A stretch of DNA of 64,000 nucleotides from UBA11540 sp045536425 (GCA_045536425.1 JAZSNN010000015.1:62001-126000); one strand, 5' to 3'. Counted from the stretch's first letter, positions 49,307 through 59,032 are shown. Notes: generated from the sequence alone by a model not told the origin. Numbers and translations are program-made.

Positions 49307-50370
49307 CTGCTACCTTCCTTGAAAAAATCAGCAGTAGTTTTGTAAATATAGGAGTCTCCGATTTTGTTTAGAAGCACTACGTTTAAACATCCGTCGATGT
49401 TCTTTTTATCGAGCTTAACAGTATCGAGAATAGCAGTAGAATTTTCAAAATCTACCGAGCTAGGAAGTCCAAATCCTTCGACTACGGTTTTGATTTTTTC
49501 TTCAGTGCCTTTTTCGGTTAGGGTTGCCTTTTCAGCAATTTCAGTTATCATACACATACCTGCCGAAACACCCATGCCGTGTGTGTATTTGTCATAATTG
49601 TAATACTTTTCTATAGCGTGACCAATGGTGTGACCGAAGTTTAGAAGCATTCTTTCGCCTGTGTCAAACTCATCGTTTTCTACTACTGCACGTTTTATAT
49701 CACAGCACTTGAAAACTACGTCATCTATGTATTTGCTGATAGCTTTTCGACTAGAATTTTGAGCGATGAGTTCAAACAAGTCAGCGTCTTTTATGCAAGC
49801 GTATTTAATAATCTCAGCCATTCCGTCGGCAAAAGTTCTATCGTCGAGCGTATCCAAAAGAGCGGTGTCTATATACACTGATTTTGGTTGATAGAAACTA
49901 CCCACCAAGTTTTTTCCTCTTTCGAGATTTACCGCAACTTTACCTCCAACAGAACTATCAGTTTGTGCAAGTAAGGTTGTAGGTATCTGGATAAAACGCA
50001 CTCCACGCAGATATGTAGAGGCCGCAAAGCCACAGAGATCTCCAATAACACCTCCGCCAAAAGCAATGACCAAATCGCTTCTAGTGAGCTTGAAATCGAG
50101 CATAGAATTGTAAATCTGCTCCAAAGAATAAAGAGATTTTGTTTTTTCTCCGGGAGTTAAAACCTCCGTTTTGATCTCAAATTCCGCAGAGACCAAAGAA
50201 TCTAAAAGCTTTTTTGAATGAAGGTCAAATACTGTTTGATCGGTAACAACAAACACTTTTTTACCATTGTAGAGTGATTTTATCCTTTCACCTACTTTGG
50301 CAAGAATACCTTTTTCTATCTCTATGTCGTAACTTTTATCCTTCAAATTTACGTGTATGGTGTGCGACAC
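49303..50370 (-). CDS. aroB: 3-dehydroquinate synthase
   Basis: 355 aa from GTG 50370 with GGTGA upstream; longer starts overlap aroF. NAD- and metal-dependent cyclase that turns DAHP into 3-dehydroquinate. Motifs are VVTDQTVFDLH, GEKTKSLYSLEQIY, AFGGGVIGDLCGFAASTYLR, PTTLLAQTDSSVGGK, DGMAEIIKYA and the metal ligands in LNFGHTIGHAIEKYY. It lies between aroF and aroA in the operon. Confidence 0.95.
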   Translation of the reverse strand: MSHTIHVNLKDKSYDIEIEKGILAKVGERIKSLYNGKKVFVVTDQTVFDLHSKKLLDSLVSAEFEIKTEVLTPGEKTKSLYSLEQIYNSMLDFKLTRSDLVIAFGGGVIGDLCGFAASTYLRGVRFIQIPTTLLAQTDSSVGGKVAVNLERGKNLVGSFYQPKSVYIDTALLDTLDDRTFADGMAEIIKYACIKDADLFELIAQNSSRKAISKYIDDVVFKCCDIKRAVVENDEFDTGERMLLNFGHTIGHAIEKYYNYDKYTHGMGVSAGMCMITEIAEKATLTEKGTEEKIKTVVEGFGLPSSVDFENSTAILDTVKLDKKNIDGCLNVVLLNKIGDSYIYKTTADFFKEGSR

Positions 50371-50389
50371 AAAATTCACCGACTTTTCT

Positions 50390-51406
50390 TTATATTTCTC
50401 TTCCAACAACCTCAGCTATAACCTTGAGTTCACTAACCAGTTTTCCAAAAGCTTCGGGGGTTATAGACTGTTGTCCATCACAGAGAGCGTGTTCTGGGTC
50501 ATTGTGAACCTCTACGATTATTCCATCTGCACCTACTGCGATAGCTGCTTTAGCCAAGGATTCTACCATCCAAGCCTTTCCTGTTGCGTGGCTCGGGTCA
50601 ACAATAACAGGAAGATGGCTCATTTTTTTGATTGCAGGAATTGCGCTAAGGTCAAGTGTGTTTCTGGTGAAGGTTTCGAAGGTTCTGATTCCTCTTTCAC
50701 AAAGAATGACGTTGTCATTTCCTTCTGCCATAATATACTCAGCAGACATCAACCATTCTTCTATCGTAGCAGAAAGACCGCGCTTTAGAAGTATAGGCTT
50801 GTCAACCTTTCCGAGTTGCTTTAAAAGGTCGAAATTCTGCATATTTCTAGCACCGACCTGTATAACGTCCACGTTTTCAACAAACACGTCAATGTCTGCA
50901 GGAGACATAATTTCTGTAACAATTGGTAGCCCTGTTTCTTGTCTTGCTTCTTTTAAAAGTTCAAGACCATCGTACTTCAGTCCCTGAAATGCATAGGGAG
51001 ATGTACGCGGCTTGAATGCACCGCCACGCAAGAAATTTGCACCATCATCCTTTACGGCTTTTGCGATATCTACAATCTGTTTTTCGCTCTCAACTGAACA
51101 AGGACCTGCAATAAGTGCAAGCTTTTTACCACCGATTTTCTGACCGTTTACGTCAACTATCGTAGGTTCGGGATGGAACATTATGTTTGCCTTTTTATAA
51201 GGCTCCTGAACACGCATTATCTTAGAAATATACGGGTTTGCCTCAAGTCTTGTTACATCGACACTCTTTGTATCGCCTGCAAGACCGATAACGGTCAGAT
51301 GCTCACCGGGAGCATAGTTTACGCGAACGTTACAGGTTTCTTCGATGTTTTTTATAATTTTTTCAATTTCTGTATTTGGTGTGTTTTGTTTGAATACTAC
51401 TACCAT
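50390..51406 (-). CDS. aroF: 3-deoxy-7-phosphoheptulonate synthase (DAHP synthase, AroF type I-beta)
   Basis: 338 aa. An N-terminal ferredoxin-like (ACT-like) domain (about 1-70) is followed by the TIM barrel with LIAGPCSVESEKQ, FLRGGAFKPRTSPYAFQG, VQVGARNMQNFDLLKQ, LLKRGLSATIEEWL, LCERGIRTFE and DPSHATGKAW. It makes DAHP from PEP and erythrose-4-phosphate, the entry to the pathway. The N-terminal domain usually mediates feedback by aromatic amino acids. ATG has GGAGGC. It is the first aro gene, 16 nt after rqcH. Confidence 0.96.
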   Translation of the reverse strand: MVVVFKQNTPNTEIEKIIKNIEETCNVRVNYAPGEHLTVIGLAGDTKSVDVTRLEANPYISKIMRVQEPYKKANIMFHPEPTIVDVNGQKIGGKKLALIAGPCSVESEKQIVDIAKAVKDDGANFLRGGAFKPRTSPYAFQGLKYDGLELLKEARQETGLPIVTEIMSPADIDVFVENVDVIQVGARNMQNFDLLKQLGKVDKPILLKRGLSATIEEWLMSAEYIMAEGNDNVILCERGIRTFETFTRNTLDLSAIPAIKKMSHLPVIVDPSHATGKAWMVESLAKAAIAVGADGIIVEVHNDPEHALCDGQQSITPEAFGKLVSELKVIAEVVGREI

Positions 51407-51422
51407 TTCGGTGCCTCCAAAT

Positions 51423-53183
51423 TTACTTTTCCAGCATTGCTGATACTATATCAGCATCGGGAGTGATCAAAATTGTATAATAGGTGTCATATACAACAAA
51501 GCCAGGCTTGGACCCATTTGGTTTCTTAATGTTTTTTATGAGTGTATAATCCACGGGAACCTTTGTAGAAGTTCTTGCTTTTGAGTTATACGCTGCAATC
51601 ATAGCGGCTTCTTCTATCGTCCTATCGGGAATTTCACTCGCACCCTCGCAGACAATTACAGTGTGAGAGCCCGGGATGCTTTGGGTGTGAAACCACATGT
51701 CGAAGTTGTTGGATTCTTTCAAGGTCAAACTGTCATTCTGCAAATTATTACGACCGCAAAGAATGGTAAATCCGTCACTAGATTTGTATTTTATATACGA
51801 CAGCTTTTGCGGTTTTTGACGGGAATTTTTGTTTGCTCTCAGATACCCACCATCGACAAGTTCAGCACGTACCGCTGCTATTTCCGCCTCCGTAGAGCTT
51901 CGCGACAGCACGTCAAACACACTGTCTATATAAATCTGTTCTTCCTCACCTTTTTTGATAAGTTCGGTGAGCATCTTTTCTGCTGTATCAGCTTTTTTAT
52001 ATTCTTTATAATACTTCTGAGCATTCTGTGACGGTGTGAGCAAGGGGTCTAGCTTTATCTTAACGATTGGCATACCCTCTTCGTAGAAATTCTCGAGCTC
52101 GGCAACCCTATCCCCTTTTTCAAGACGATATAGGTTGGCGTTGAGCAAATCACCATAAACCCTCAAAATGTCTCTATCCGCACATTCCAAAAGCTCTTTC
52201 TTTTGATTTTCGAGCTTTCGCGATATCTTGTCTGATGTGTTTATCAAAAAACGAACAAGGTCGTGTGCCTTTTGGTTTATTCTAGATGCTGTGTCTTTTT
52301 GGACAAAAAAATCATCAAGCAAAAGACTGATAGAAGGATATTTTTTAGTAATAACAGCATCAGTATACTGGTATATGTTAGAAAAATAGAATTCTATCGG
52401 CTTTCTATTTTTGTCTAAAATCATCGTCGGAGTTGCAGACTTCGAAAGTGAACTTATAAACCTTTTTAGATAAAACTCAAGGCGCGTAGCCTCGTCTTCG
52501 GTCAAATCGTCTACAACGACATCTCTATCCTTGCAAACCAGAAAAGATATTTCCCTGCAAATAAGCGGAGAAACTCCCTCAAGCGTCATAAGCAAAGCTT
52601 TTGAAAGAGGATAATTTGAGGTGTTCGTTTTAATTTTTTCGACTAGTTCCTCACAAGAATATTCTAATGCTGAGAGTTTGTCTTGTGAAGGAGCAAACTC
52701 GTAGACAACACCTGGTAGAATTCTTCTGAGAGATGAAACAGAATCATCAACACGCTTTATAGCATCGATTACTTTGCCGTTATCGTTGACTAGAATTACA
52801 TTACTGTGTCTTCCCATAATTTCAATTACAAGATTTACAACAATAATGTCACCAAACTCATTGCGGGTCTCGAGGTCGAATTTCACTATTCTTTCAAGAC
52901 CTTGTTGGCGAATGCCAATAATCTTTGCATTTCCGATATGTTTGCGTAGAAGCATACAAAACATTGGAGGAGACGCGGGATTATCGAGCTCCATCTCGGT
53001 AAAATGCATACGCGGATGCGAAGCATCTGCGGAAAGCAGAAGCTTTAGATTTTTGCCGTTTGAACGCATTGTAAGAACAACTTCGTTTCGCGACGGCTGA
53101 TATACCTTGTCTATCCTTGTGCCGAGTATCTGGTCAGATAGCTCTGCACACACCATATGCAAAAAAGCTCCGTCAAAAGCCAC
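51423..53183 (-). CDS. rqcH: Ribosome quality-control protein RqcH (NFACT/FbpA family)
   Basis: 586 aa, GTG start. NFACT-N (about 1-260) has LLLSADASHPRMHFT and QQGLERIVKF. A long coiled coil follows (about 290-430). The C-terminal NFACT-R domain contains FTILCGRNNLQNDSLTL and FDMWFHTQSIPGSHTVIV. RqcH binds obstructed 50S subunits and adds alanine tails. The tRNA-binding Asp-Arg of Bacillus RqcH reads Glu-Arg here, which seems common in Clostridia. Often annotated fibronectin-binding protein. It overlaps no gene but starts 2 nt after nif3. Confidence 0.93.
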   Translation of the reverse strand: MAFDGAFLHMVCAELSDQILGTRIDKVYQPSRNEVVLTMRSNGKNLKLLLSADASHPRMHFTEMELDNPASPPMFCMLLRKHIGNAKIIGIRQQGLERIVKFDLETRNEFGDIIVVNLVIEIMGRHSNVILVNDNGKVIDAIKRVDDSVSSLRRILPGVVYEFAPSQDKLSALEYSCEELVEKIKTNTSNYPLSKALLMTLEGVSPLICREISFLVCKDRDVVVDDLTEDEATRLEFYLKRFISSLSKSATPTMILDKNRKPIEFYFSNIYQYTDAVITKKYPSISLLLDDFFVQKDTASRINQKAHDLVRFLINTSDKISRKLENQKKELLECADRDILRVYGDLLNANLYRLEKGDRVAELENFYEEGMPIVKIKLDPLLTPSQNAQKYYKEYKKADTAEKMLTELIKKGEEEQIYIDSVFDVLSRSSTEAEIAAVRAELVDGGYLRANKNSRQKPQKLSYIKYKSSDGFTILCGRNNLQNDSLTLKESNNFDMWFHTQSIPGSHTVIVCEGASEIPDRTIEEAAMIAAYNSKARTSTKVPVDYTLIKNIKKPNGSKPGFVVYDTYYTILITPDADIVSAMLEK

Positions 53184-53185
53184 GG

Positions 53186-53941
53186 TTATACCCCCACAAG
53201 ATACGGTTTTTCCTCTGCAACAAGTACCTCAACGTCATTAAATCTTTCCAAAATACGTTCTCTTATCGCAGCTTTAAATATCTGTTCCGTTTCAAAATGT
53301 CCTGCAACGATTGAGGAAATTCCTGCTTCGGAAAGGTCAATTATATTGTTATATTTAAGTTCACCTGTTACAAACGCATCAACGCGCAAAGCTGTAACAA
53401 GATCAGAGATTGAACCACCCGATCCAGAGCAAACAGCGACGCTGCTGATTATCTTTTCGCCCAAAGAATATGAAACGCATTTAGAATCGAGGACATCAGC
53501 AGTTCGCTTTGCAAAATCTTTTGTGGAAAGCGGCGTATCAAGAAATCCGATTCTAAAAGAGAATCCGTCGTCCGCAGTTACTGCGCGAACGCCTTGTAAC
53601 CCCAGCTTTTCACACAGTATGTCGTTCATTCCGCCTTGAGCCGTGTCAAAGCAGGTGTGTGAAGAAATTACTGCAATCTGTGCCATAACAAGCTTTGCCA
53701 CAGCAGAGTCAAAATTGATGCTTTTAAGAGGTGAAAAAATTACAGGATGGTGTGTTATTATCAAGTCTACACCATTTTCTATTGCCTGTTTTGCAACGCT
53801 TTGAGTTATATCGAGCGCCAGCATTATTTTTTTGCATTCTTTACTGTATGAACCTACCAAAAGTCCGCAGTTATCCCAAGATTCAGCAGTAGAAAAAGGA
53901 GCAATGCTGTTAATAAACTCATATATTTCTCGAACTAACAT
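53186..53941 (-). CDS. Nif3-like dinuclear metal centre hexameric protein
   Basis: 251 aa from ATG 53941, which overlaps the trmK stop (TAATG) with GAGGTG upstream. NIF3 family with WDNCGLLVG at the N terminus, LIITHHPVIF (metal His pair), ISSHTCFDTAQGGMND, and C-terminal VAGHFETEQ. Length equals the short form without an inserted PII-like domain of full size. Often annotated GTP cyclohydrolase 1 type 2, but its activity is unclear. Paired with trmK as in many Firmicutes. Confidence 0.92.
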   Translation of the reverse strand: MLVREIYEFINSIAPFSTAESWDNCGLLVGSYSKECKKIMLALDITQSVAKQAIENGVDLIITHHPVIFSPLKSINFDSAVAKLVMAQIAVISSHTCFDTAQGGMNDILCEKLGLQGVRAVTADDGFSFRIGFLDTPLSTKDFAKRTADVLDSKCVSYSLGEKIISSVAVCSGSGGSISDLVTALRVDAFVTGELKYNNIIDLSEAGISSIVAGHFETEQIFKAAIRERILERFNDVEVLVAEEKPYLVGV

Positions 53942-54618
53942 TACAGACACCTCATAATACTTTGATATAAATCATAAAACTTTTCAGCGGACTTTGAATC
54001 GGTCTTTGCCAAACCTTCGGCTTTCTTTAATATAGCAGCTGCACGGTTTTTAATATACTCTATTGACTCGACATCTTTTTTGTCAGATGGTTTTCCTATT
54101 TCGCAAAAAACAGAATCCGGTGTAGATAATATTCCTGTATAATATACAGACATAACAGTATATATCCTGCCGGAATCCTTTACTGCTTTTTCGTCCTCTA
54201 TTTCAAAGCCGTTTTCGCAAAGATACTTTCTGAGAAGCGAAGCTTTGGTCATAGGCTGAAGGATGTAATGCTTCGTTTTATCTTTGCTCCAGCTACAGCC
54301 TTCAAGAATTGAAATTATAGTTTCTCCACCCATTCCCGCGATAACAATATCTTCTGCCGAATCCTGCGATAAACCCGATAAACCATCACAAAGAACAAGC
54401 TCTGCCCTATCCTCAAGCTGATTTACTCTAATGGTAGACAAAGCTTTTTTCAAGGGGTTTGGATTTATATCACACGCATAGCCGAATGAGCACATATCAT
54501 TCAACAAAAGATACGCCACAAGATACGCGTGGTCAGTTCCGATGTCGGCAACCTTTGTGCCTTTTCGCACCATATTCGCAGCTTTTTTCAGCCTTGGGCC
54601 AAGTATAATACTTTTCAT
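53941..54618 (-). CDS. trmK: tRNA (adenine-N1)-methyltransferase TrmK
   Basis: 225 aa from ATG 54618; an 11-residue upstream extension lies in the hairpin region. A class I SAM methyltransferase with VADIGTDHAYLVAYLL (motif I), GYACDINPNPLKKA, IVIAGMGGETI and ILQPMTKASLLRKYL. It makes m1A22 in tRNA. The C-terminal helical part is seen. It precedes nif3 with coupled stop and start. Confidence 0.93.
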   Translation of the reverse strand: MKSIILGPRLKKAANMVRKGTKVADIGTDHAYLVAYLLLNDMCSFGYACDINPNPLKKALSTIRVNQLEDRAELVLCDGLSGLSQDSAEDIVIAGMGGETIISILEGCSWSKDKTKHYILQPMTKASLLRKYLCENGFEIEDEKAVKDSGRIYTVMSVYYTGILSTPDSVFCEIGKPSDKKDVESIEYIKNRAAAILKKAEGLAKTDSKSAEKFYDLYQSIMRCL

Positions 54619-54636
54619 TTTCTCACCGATATATGT

Positions 54637-54667
54637 AAAGGATGGACGCAAATACAGTCCATCCTTT
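54637..54667 (-). terminator. Hairpin between the DUF1858 gene and trmK
   Basis: AAAGGATGGAC and GTCCATCCTTT form an 11-bp stem with a 9-nt loop; the T run is short on the minus strand (TTTACAT). It probably acts as a weak terminator between the two genes. Confidence 0.6.
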
Positions 54668-54672
54668 AGTTT

Positions 54673-54876
54673 TTAACCTTTCGAGGCTATGTGTTTGTTG
54701 AGCTTTTCAACGAGTTCGTTAACATCTACTCCGTGAACCATACAAGCTTGTTCAATGCTTTCTCCTCTTGCAGAAGGGCAACCAAGACAATGCATTCCCA
54801 TAGCGAAGAAATATTCAGCTGTGGTTCTGTCGAAATCGAGTATATCGCCAATGATACTTTCTTTTGTAACTGTCAT
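54673..54876 (-). CDS. DUF1858-domain small protein
   Basis: 67 aa, ATG with AGGAGG. It matches DUF1858 (hybrid-cluster-associated redox disulfide): TKESIIGDILDFDRTTAEYF, then GMHCLGCPSARGESIEQAC. The CxxC (C30, C33 region) and a third Cys are conserved. The domain occurs in anaerobes beside Fe-S or hydroxylamine reductase genes, and its role is not known. Its own promoter lies upstream, divergent from murT. Confidence 0.88.
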   Translation of the reverse strand: MTVTKESIIGDILDFDRTTAEYFFAMGMHCLGCPSARGESIEQACMVHGVDVNELVEKLNKHIASKG

Positions 54877-54903
54877 TTTTAAAACCTCCTTTTTAACACA
54901 TCT

Positions 54904-54932
54904 ATTATACTGTATTTTCTTGCAAAAATCAA
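54904..54932 (-). promoter_or_regulatory. Promoter of the DUF1858 gene
   Basis: On the minus strand -35 TTGATT (54932-54927), 17-bp spacer, -10 TATAAT (54909-54904). Confidence 0.75.
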
Positions 54933-55067
54933 CAGCATACCGTATATTTTAGTGCCAATAATTATCATAGCTTTTCCAAAATTTATAGACTTTTTGTTAT
55001 ATCTGTGATAATATATTATTGTTATTTTTATTATAACCCAAACAAAACAAAGGAACGGCGATCTGAA

Positions 55068-56384
55068 ATGAAACGAACACTCGCGATTATTGTTGGCAAA
55101 TTACTGCATTTTATAGGCAAGCCTTTTGGTAAATCTACAAATCTTCCGGGAGAAATCGCTCTTAAAATTTATCCCGATTTGATTTCCACCTTTAGAATTA
55201 AAGGCAGAGTTTTGGCTGTTACGGGCTCGAACGGAAAAACAACTACCGCAAATATGGTAGCTCACATCCTCAAATCCTGCGGATATTCTGTAGCAAACAA
55301 TGCAAAGGGTTCAAACCTTACCGGCGGTGTCGCTACCACCCTTATAACCAGCAGCAATCTTTCGGGATACATCGACCGTGATTATGTAGTACTTGAGGTT
55401 GACGAACGCTTTTCTCGCCTCATTTTCCGTAAATTTGCGCCTGATATAATGCTTGTTACAAATCTTTTCCGCGACCAGCTCACAAGAAACGGAAACGTTG
55501 ACGTTATAATTTCAAAGCTCACCGAAGCTATAAAGCCTACAACGAAGCTTGTACTAAACACCAACGACCCGATTAGTTCGTTACTTGCTCCTAACAACGA
55601 GCGTGTTTATTACAGTATGACACGCACCTCACAGTCAACCGAAAAGTCAATTAACATAACCCACGACTGTAAGGTTTGTCCCATTTGTTTTGCTCCAATG
55701 AACTACGAGTTTTTCCACTATAACCACATCGGAAAATTCAGTTGTTCGAAATGCGACCATCAGACTCGTGAACCCAAATATCTTGCGGAGTCTGTTGACT
55801 TTAGAACGGGCTCATTTTTGATAAACGGTGAACCCGCCAACACTTCCTATAAAAGTGCATTCAATTTCTTGAATGTAACTGCTGCCGTTGCACTTTGTTG
55901 TGAAGCCGGTGTACCCCTTTCTTCTGCCGTAGAAGCAGTTAATAGCTTCAAGGTCAGTAAACAACGTTTCGATGAGTTTGATATCGGTGACAGAAAAGCC
56001 GTTATGATACTTTCCAAAAACCAAAACCCCGTTTCGTTTGACCAATCGATCTCCTACGTTGTCGATGCTGATGACGAAGAAAAGACAGTTATTGTTTATG
56101 TTAACAACATTAACCATACTCACAACAAAGATACCACTTGGCTCTACGATATCTCCTTTGGAAGACTTGACGGAAGAATAGACTCCTTGGTTTGTACGGG
56201 CCCTAGAGCCTACGACTTGGCCGTCAGACTGAAAATAGACGGATTTAATATGAAAAAGGTCCTCACTGAGCCAAATCTTGAAAACCTGAAATCCGTTGTT
56301 GCTAATACAAAAGGCACCGTTTACGTTCTGACTGAGCTCTACGACGCAAAAGCAATAATTGAAGCTATTAATTCGAATCAATGA
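55068..56384 (+). CDS. murT: Lipid II isoglutaminyl synthase, Mur ligase subunit MurT
   Basis: 438 aa from ATG 55068; a longer frame reads into the promoter. With GatD it amidates D-Glu of lipid II. Mur-ligase P-loop TGSNGKTTTANMVAH, LVTNLFRDQLTRNG and a MurT-type four-Cys zinc ribbon (CKVCPICFAPM...FSCSKCDHQ, about residues 200-230) are visible. The C-terminal DUF1727 domain has LSKNQNPVSFDQSI. It overlaps none and is followed by gatD 10 nt later. Amidation is needed for normal cross-linking in Gram-positive bacteria. Confidence 0.94.
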   Translation: MKRTLAIIVGKLLHFIGKPFGKSTNLPGEIALKIYPDLISTFRIKGRVLAVTGSNGKTTTANMVAHILKSCGYSVANNAKGSNLTGGVATTLITSSNLSGYIDRDYVVLEVDERFSRLIFRKFAPDIMLVTNLFRDQLTRNGNVDVIISKLTEAIKPTTKLVLNTNDPISSLLAPNNERVYYSMTRTSQSTEKSINITHDCKVCPICFAPMNYEFFHYNHIGKFSCSKCDHQTREPKYLAESVDFRTGSFLINGEPANTSYKSAFNFLNVTAAVALCCEAGVPLSSAVEAVNSFKVSKQRFDEFDIGDRKAVMILSKNQNPVSFDQSISYVVDADDEEKTVIVYVNNINHTHNKDTTWLYDISFGRLDGRIDSLVCTGPRAYDLAVRLKIDGFNMKKVLTEPNLENLKSVVANTKGTVYVLTELYDAKAIIEAINSNQ

Positions 56385-56394
56385 GGTGAACGCT

Positions 56395-57099
56395 ATGAAA
56401 GAAGTAAAAATACTTTGGCTGTATCAGGATGTTATGGACCTCTACGGCGATCGTGGCAATATCCTCGCACTGAAATATCAGCTTGAAACGCTCAAGGTTG
56501 ATTGCTCAATAACAAACAAAGGTCTTGAAGACGAACTTGATTTTGAAGGTTACAATCTCGTGTATATCGGTCCCGGTAAAGATAAAAATGCCGTTAAAGC
56601 GGCTGAGCATCTCTCGAAATACAAGAACAAAGTCTCTACTGCAATCGAAAACGGAACCACGTTCTTGGTTACCGGTAATGCGCAGATTCTCTTTGGAAAA
56701 GAAATTGAGGACGCTGACGGCACAGTCTACCCCGCTGCTGAAATTTTTGGATACAGTGCAAAGCTTACGGGTGAGGTTTTCCTAAACGATTACACGGCTC
56801 GTCCTGTTTTCAATGAACAAGCTCTTTCCTACGGATTGATCAACAGAACCTCATATCTTGTAAACGTTAATGAAGACCCCTTGTTCAAGGTGGAATTTTC
56901 ACAAAAGGGCATCGGTAGCACCGAGGGCATTCTATATAAAAACTTCTTTGGAACTTGGGCTCTCGGCCCCGTTCTTGCAAAGAATCCGCACGTACTCCTC
57001 GAAATTCTAAACCGCATACTTGATGTGAAAATCATCGGTATTGACGATGGGCTTCAGAATATAGCACTGCAACGAACCCTTGGCGAACTAGAAAAATAA
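56395..57099 (+). CDS. gatD: Lipid II isoglutaminyl synthase, glutamine amidotransferase subunit GatD
   Basis: 234 aa from ATG 56395 with AGGTG. A CobB/CobQ-like class I glutaminase: WLYQDVMDLYGDRGNILAL at the N terminus, YIGPGKDKN, and the likely catalytic His/Cys region in GTTFLVTGNAQILFGKEI. In this protein the usual nucleophile position reads TGNAQ rather than a clear GxCxG; the expected CGGYQ-type Cys is not visible. FGTWALGPVLAKNPH near the C terminus provides the His. It supplies ammonia to MurT. The missing Cys is worth checking. Confidence 0.88.
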   Translation: MKEVKILWLYQDVMDLYGDRGNILALKYQLETLKVDCSITNKGLEDELDFEGYNLVYIGPGKDKNAVKAAEHLSKYKNKVSTAIENGTTFLVTGNAQILFGKEIEDADGTVYPAAEIFGYSAKLTGEVFLNDYTARPVFNEQALSYGLINRTSYLVNVNEDPLFKVEFSQKGIGSTEGILYKNFFGTWALGPVLAKNPHVLLEILNRILDVKIIGIDDGLQNIALQRTLGELEK

Positions 57100-57103
57100 T
57101 CAA

Positions 57104-57132
57104 AGAACCACCGATACTGTATCGGTGGTTCT
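57104..57132. terminator. Hairpin between gatD and uvrC
   Basis: 13-bp perfect arms AGAACCACCGATA and TATCGGTGGTTCT with a 3-nt loop between convergent genes. There is no U tract on either strand, so it may be a weak terminator or an mRNA 3'-end stabiliser. Confidence 0.6.
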
Positions 57133-57134
57133 AA

Positions 57135-58961
57135 TCATTTGTTATAGAACTCAAAAACAGCTTGTGCAGTCTTTTGAGTCATACCCTTTACAGCTTTTAG
57201 AGTATCTACGTCTGCCTCTTTTATCGCTGTAATAGTTTTAAAATGTTTCAAAAGGGCTTTTGCTTTTGCAGGGCCAATGCCGTCGATTTCTGTCAAAGAG
57301 GATTTAAAGGATTTTGAGGTATGCTTCTTTCTGCTATAGGTTATCGCAAACCTATGCACCTCATCCTGCATTCTGGTTATCATTTTAAATCCCTCAGTAG
57401 AAAGATTTAATGCTATTTCCCCGCCCAAAGAAGAGATTGCTCTCGTTCTGTGACGACTGTTCTTTACAAGTCCAAAGACTGCTACATCAAGCCCCAACTC
57501 TTTTATAACAGCAGATACAGCAGAAACGTGTGTTTGTCCTCCGTCTACGAAGATTAAATCGGGAAGTTTGCCAAAGCCCTTACCCGTGTTTTTCTCCTGC
57601 TCATATCGCGAAAAACGACGTCGAATAACCTCTTGCATACACGCATAGTCATCCTGACCAAACACATTTTTGATGTTAAATTTCTTATATGCCGATTTGA
57701 GAGGGCGCCCGTTTTCAAAAACGACCATTCCTGCAACTACGGTGGTTTCTCCAAAGTTTGAGATGTCATATACCTCGATGTACTCAGGAGCCTTTGACAG
57801 AGCCATAGCTTTTCCCAGCTCGGAAAGTGCAGTTACCTCGCGGGCAGACATATCGCGTTCTTCCGAAAGCCTTTGTGCAGCATTCTCAGAAGCCATATTC
57901 GCAACCTTAAGGGTTTCGCCTTTAGAAGTTACAGAAAATCTTACAGATTTCAAAGTCTTTTCTTTTATATACTTTTCAATAAGTCCGAGTTCTGCAATTT
58001 TCTCACCAACAACAACCCTTTTTGGAAGGTCTTTTGCAGAATCGTAGTACCTCAAAAGAAAATCGAATTTGGTTTCATCGGTATCAGCAACATCTTCGAA
58101 AACAAAATCCAGCTTGTCAACGAGTCTGGATTTTCTGAAACACAGCACCACTGCGCAAACAGTGAGACCGCGCTGTGAAAATCCAACAACATCGATGTCT
58201 TTTTCTCCGCTCAAAATTACCTTTTGTGATTCCGAAAGCTTTTTGATAGCTTTGATTCGGTCGCGAAGTGCAGCAGCTTTTTCAAATTCGAGATTTTCGG
58301 AGGCTTTGTTCATCAGAATTTCAAGATGCTTTACTGACTCACGGCTTCCGTCTTGTATACACATAATCGCTTGGTTTACCACTTCGTTATATTCCTCTGC
58401 AGAAATATGACCCAAGCAAGGTGCTATACATTGCTTTAGATGATAATAAAGGCAGGGTCTTTCCTTCCTTATATCCTGCGGGAATTTTCGGTTGCAAACA
58501 GGTAACCCAAATGCCTTTACCGCCTGATCAACGGTCTGCTTTGCAACGAATGAACTGACGTAGGGACCAAAAAAAGTACCTTCGCCAACCTTCTGCTTTT
58601 CTGAGGTTATTCTAGGATATTGCCCGTTCGAAACCTTGATATAATGATATCCTTTGTCGTCCTTTAAAAGTATATTATACTTTGGCAGATGAAGCTTTAT
58701 TAGCGAGCATTCGAGGACAAGAGCCTCAAACTCACTGTCTGTAACAATATAGTCAAAGTCAAAGACATTTGAAACCATTTTTAGTACTTTCGGAGTGTGG
58801 GTGTTGAGGTTTCTAAAATAGCTTGAAACACGGTTTTTGAGCTTTTTAGCCTTGCCTATATAGATTATCTCATTCTTGCTATCCTTCATAATATAAACTC
58901 CGGGTAGCATAGGTAAGTCTTTAACCTTTTCCTTCAAAAACGGTATTCTATCGTTTAACAT
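57135..58961 (-). CDS. uvrC: Excinuclease ABC subunit C
   Basis: 608-aa nucleotide-excision-repair nuclease. The N-terminal GIY-YIG domain has LPGVYIMKDSKNEIIYIGKA and KNRVSSYF. A UVR motif lies at about 200-235. The C-terminal RNase H-like domain has VYDISNFGETTVVAGMVVFE and LIFVDGGQTHVSA. Tandem helix-hairpin-helix motifs (EIDGIGPAKAKALLKHF) close the protein. It makes both incisions around lesions with UvrB. uvrA and uvrB are not in the window. Confidence 0.97.
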   Translation of the reverse strand: MLNDRIPFLKEKVKDLPMLPGVYIMKDSKNEIIYIGKAKKLKNRVSSYFRNLNTHTPKVLKMVSNVFDFDYIVTDSEFEALVLECSLIKLHLPKYNILLKDDKGYHYIKVSNGQYPRITSEKQKVGEGTFFGPYVSSFVAKQTVDQAVKAFGLPVCNRKFPQDIRKERPCLYYHLKQCIAPCLGHISAEEYNEVVNQAIMCIQDGSRESVKHLEILMNKASENLEFEKAAALRDRIKAIKKLSESQKVILSGEKDIDVVGFSQRGLTVCAVVLCFRKSRLVDKLDFVFEDVADTDETKFDFLLRYYDSAKDLPKRVVVGEKIAELGLIEKYIKEKTLKSVRFSVTSKGETLKVANMASENAAQRLSEERDMSAREVTALSELGKAMALSKAPEYIEVYDISNFGETTVVAGMVVFENGRPLKSAYKKFNIKNVFGQDDYACMQEVIRRRFSRYEQEKNTGKGFGKLPDLIFVDGGQTHVSAVSAVIKELGLDVAVFGLVKNSRHRTRAISSLGGEIALNLSTEGFKMITRMQDEVHRFAITYSRKKHTSKSFKSSLTEIDGIGPAKAKALLKHFKTITAIKEADVDTLKAVKGMTQKTAQAVFEFYNK

Positions 58962-59032
58962 ATCAACACCTCCCCAAATAGCACATTACCCGCCAACATA
59001 GTGATGCGGCGGGTGAAAAATCGATAGTTAGA

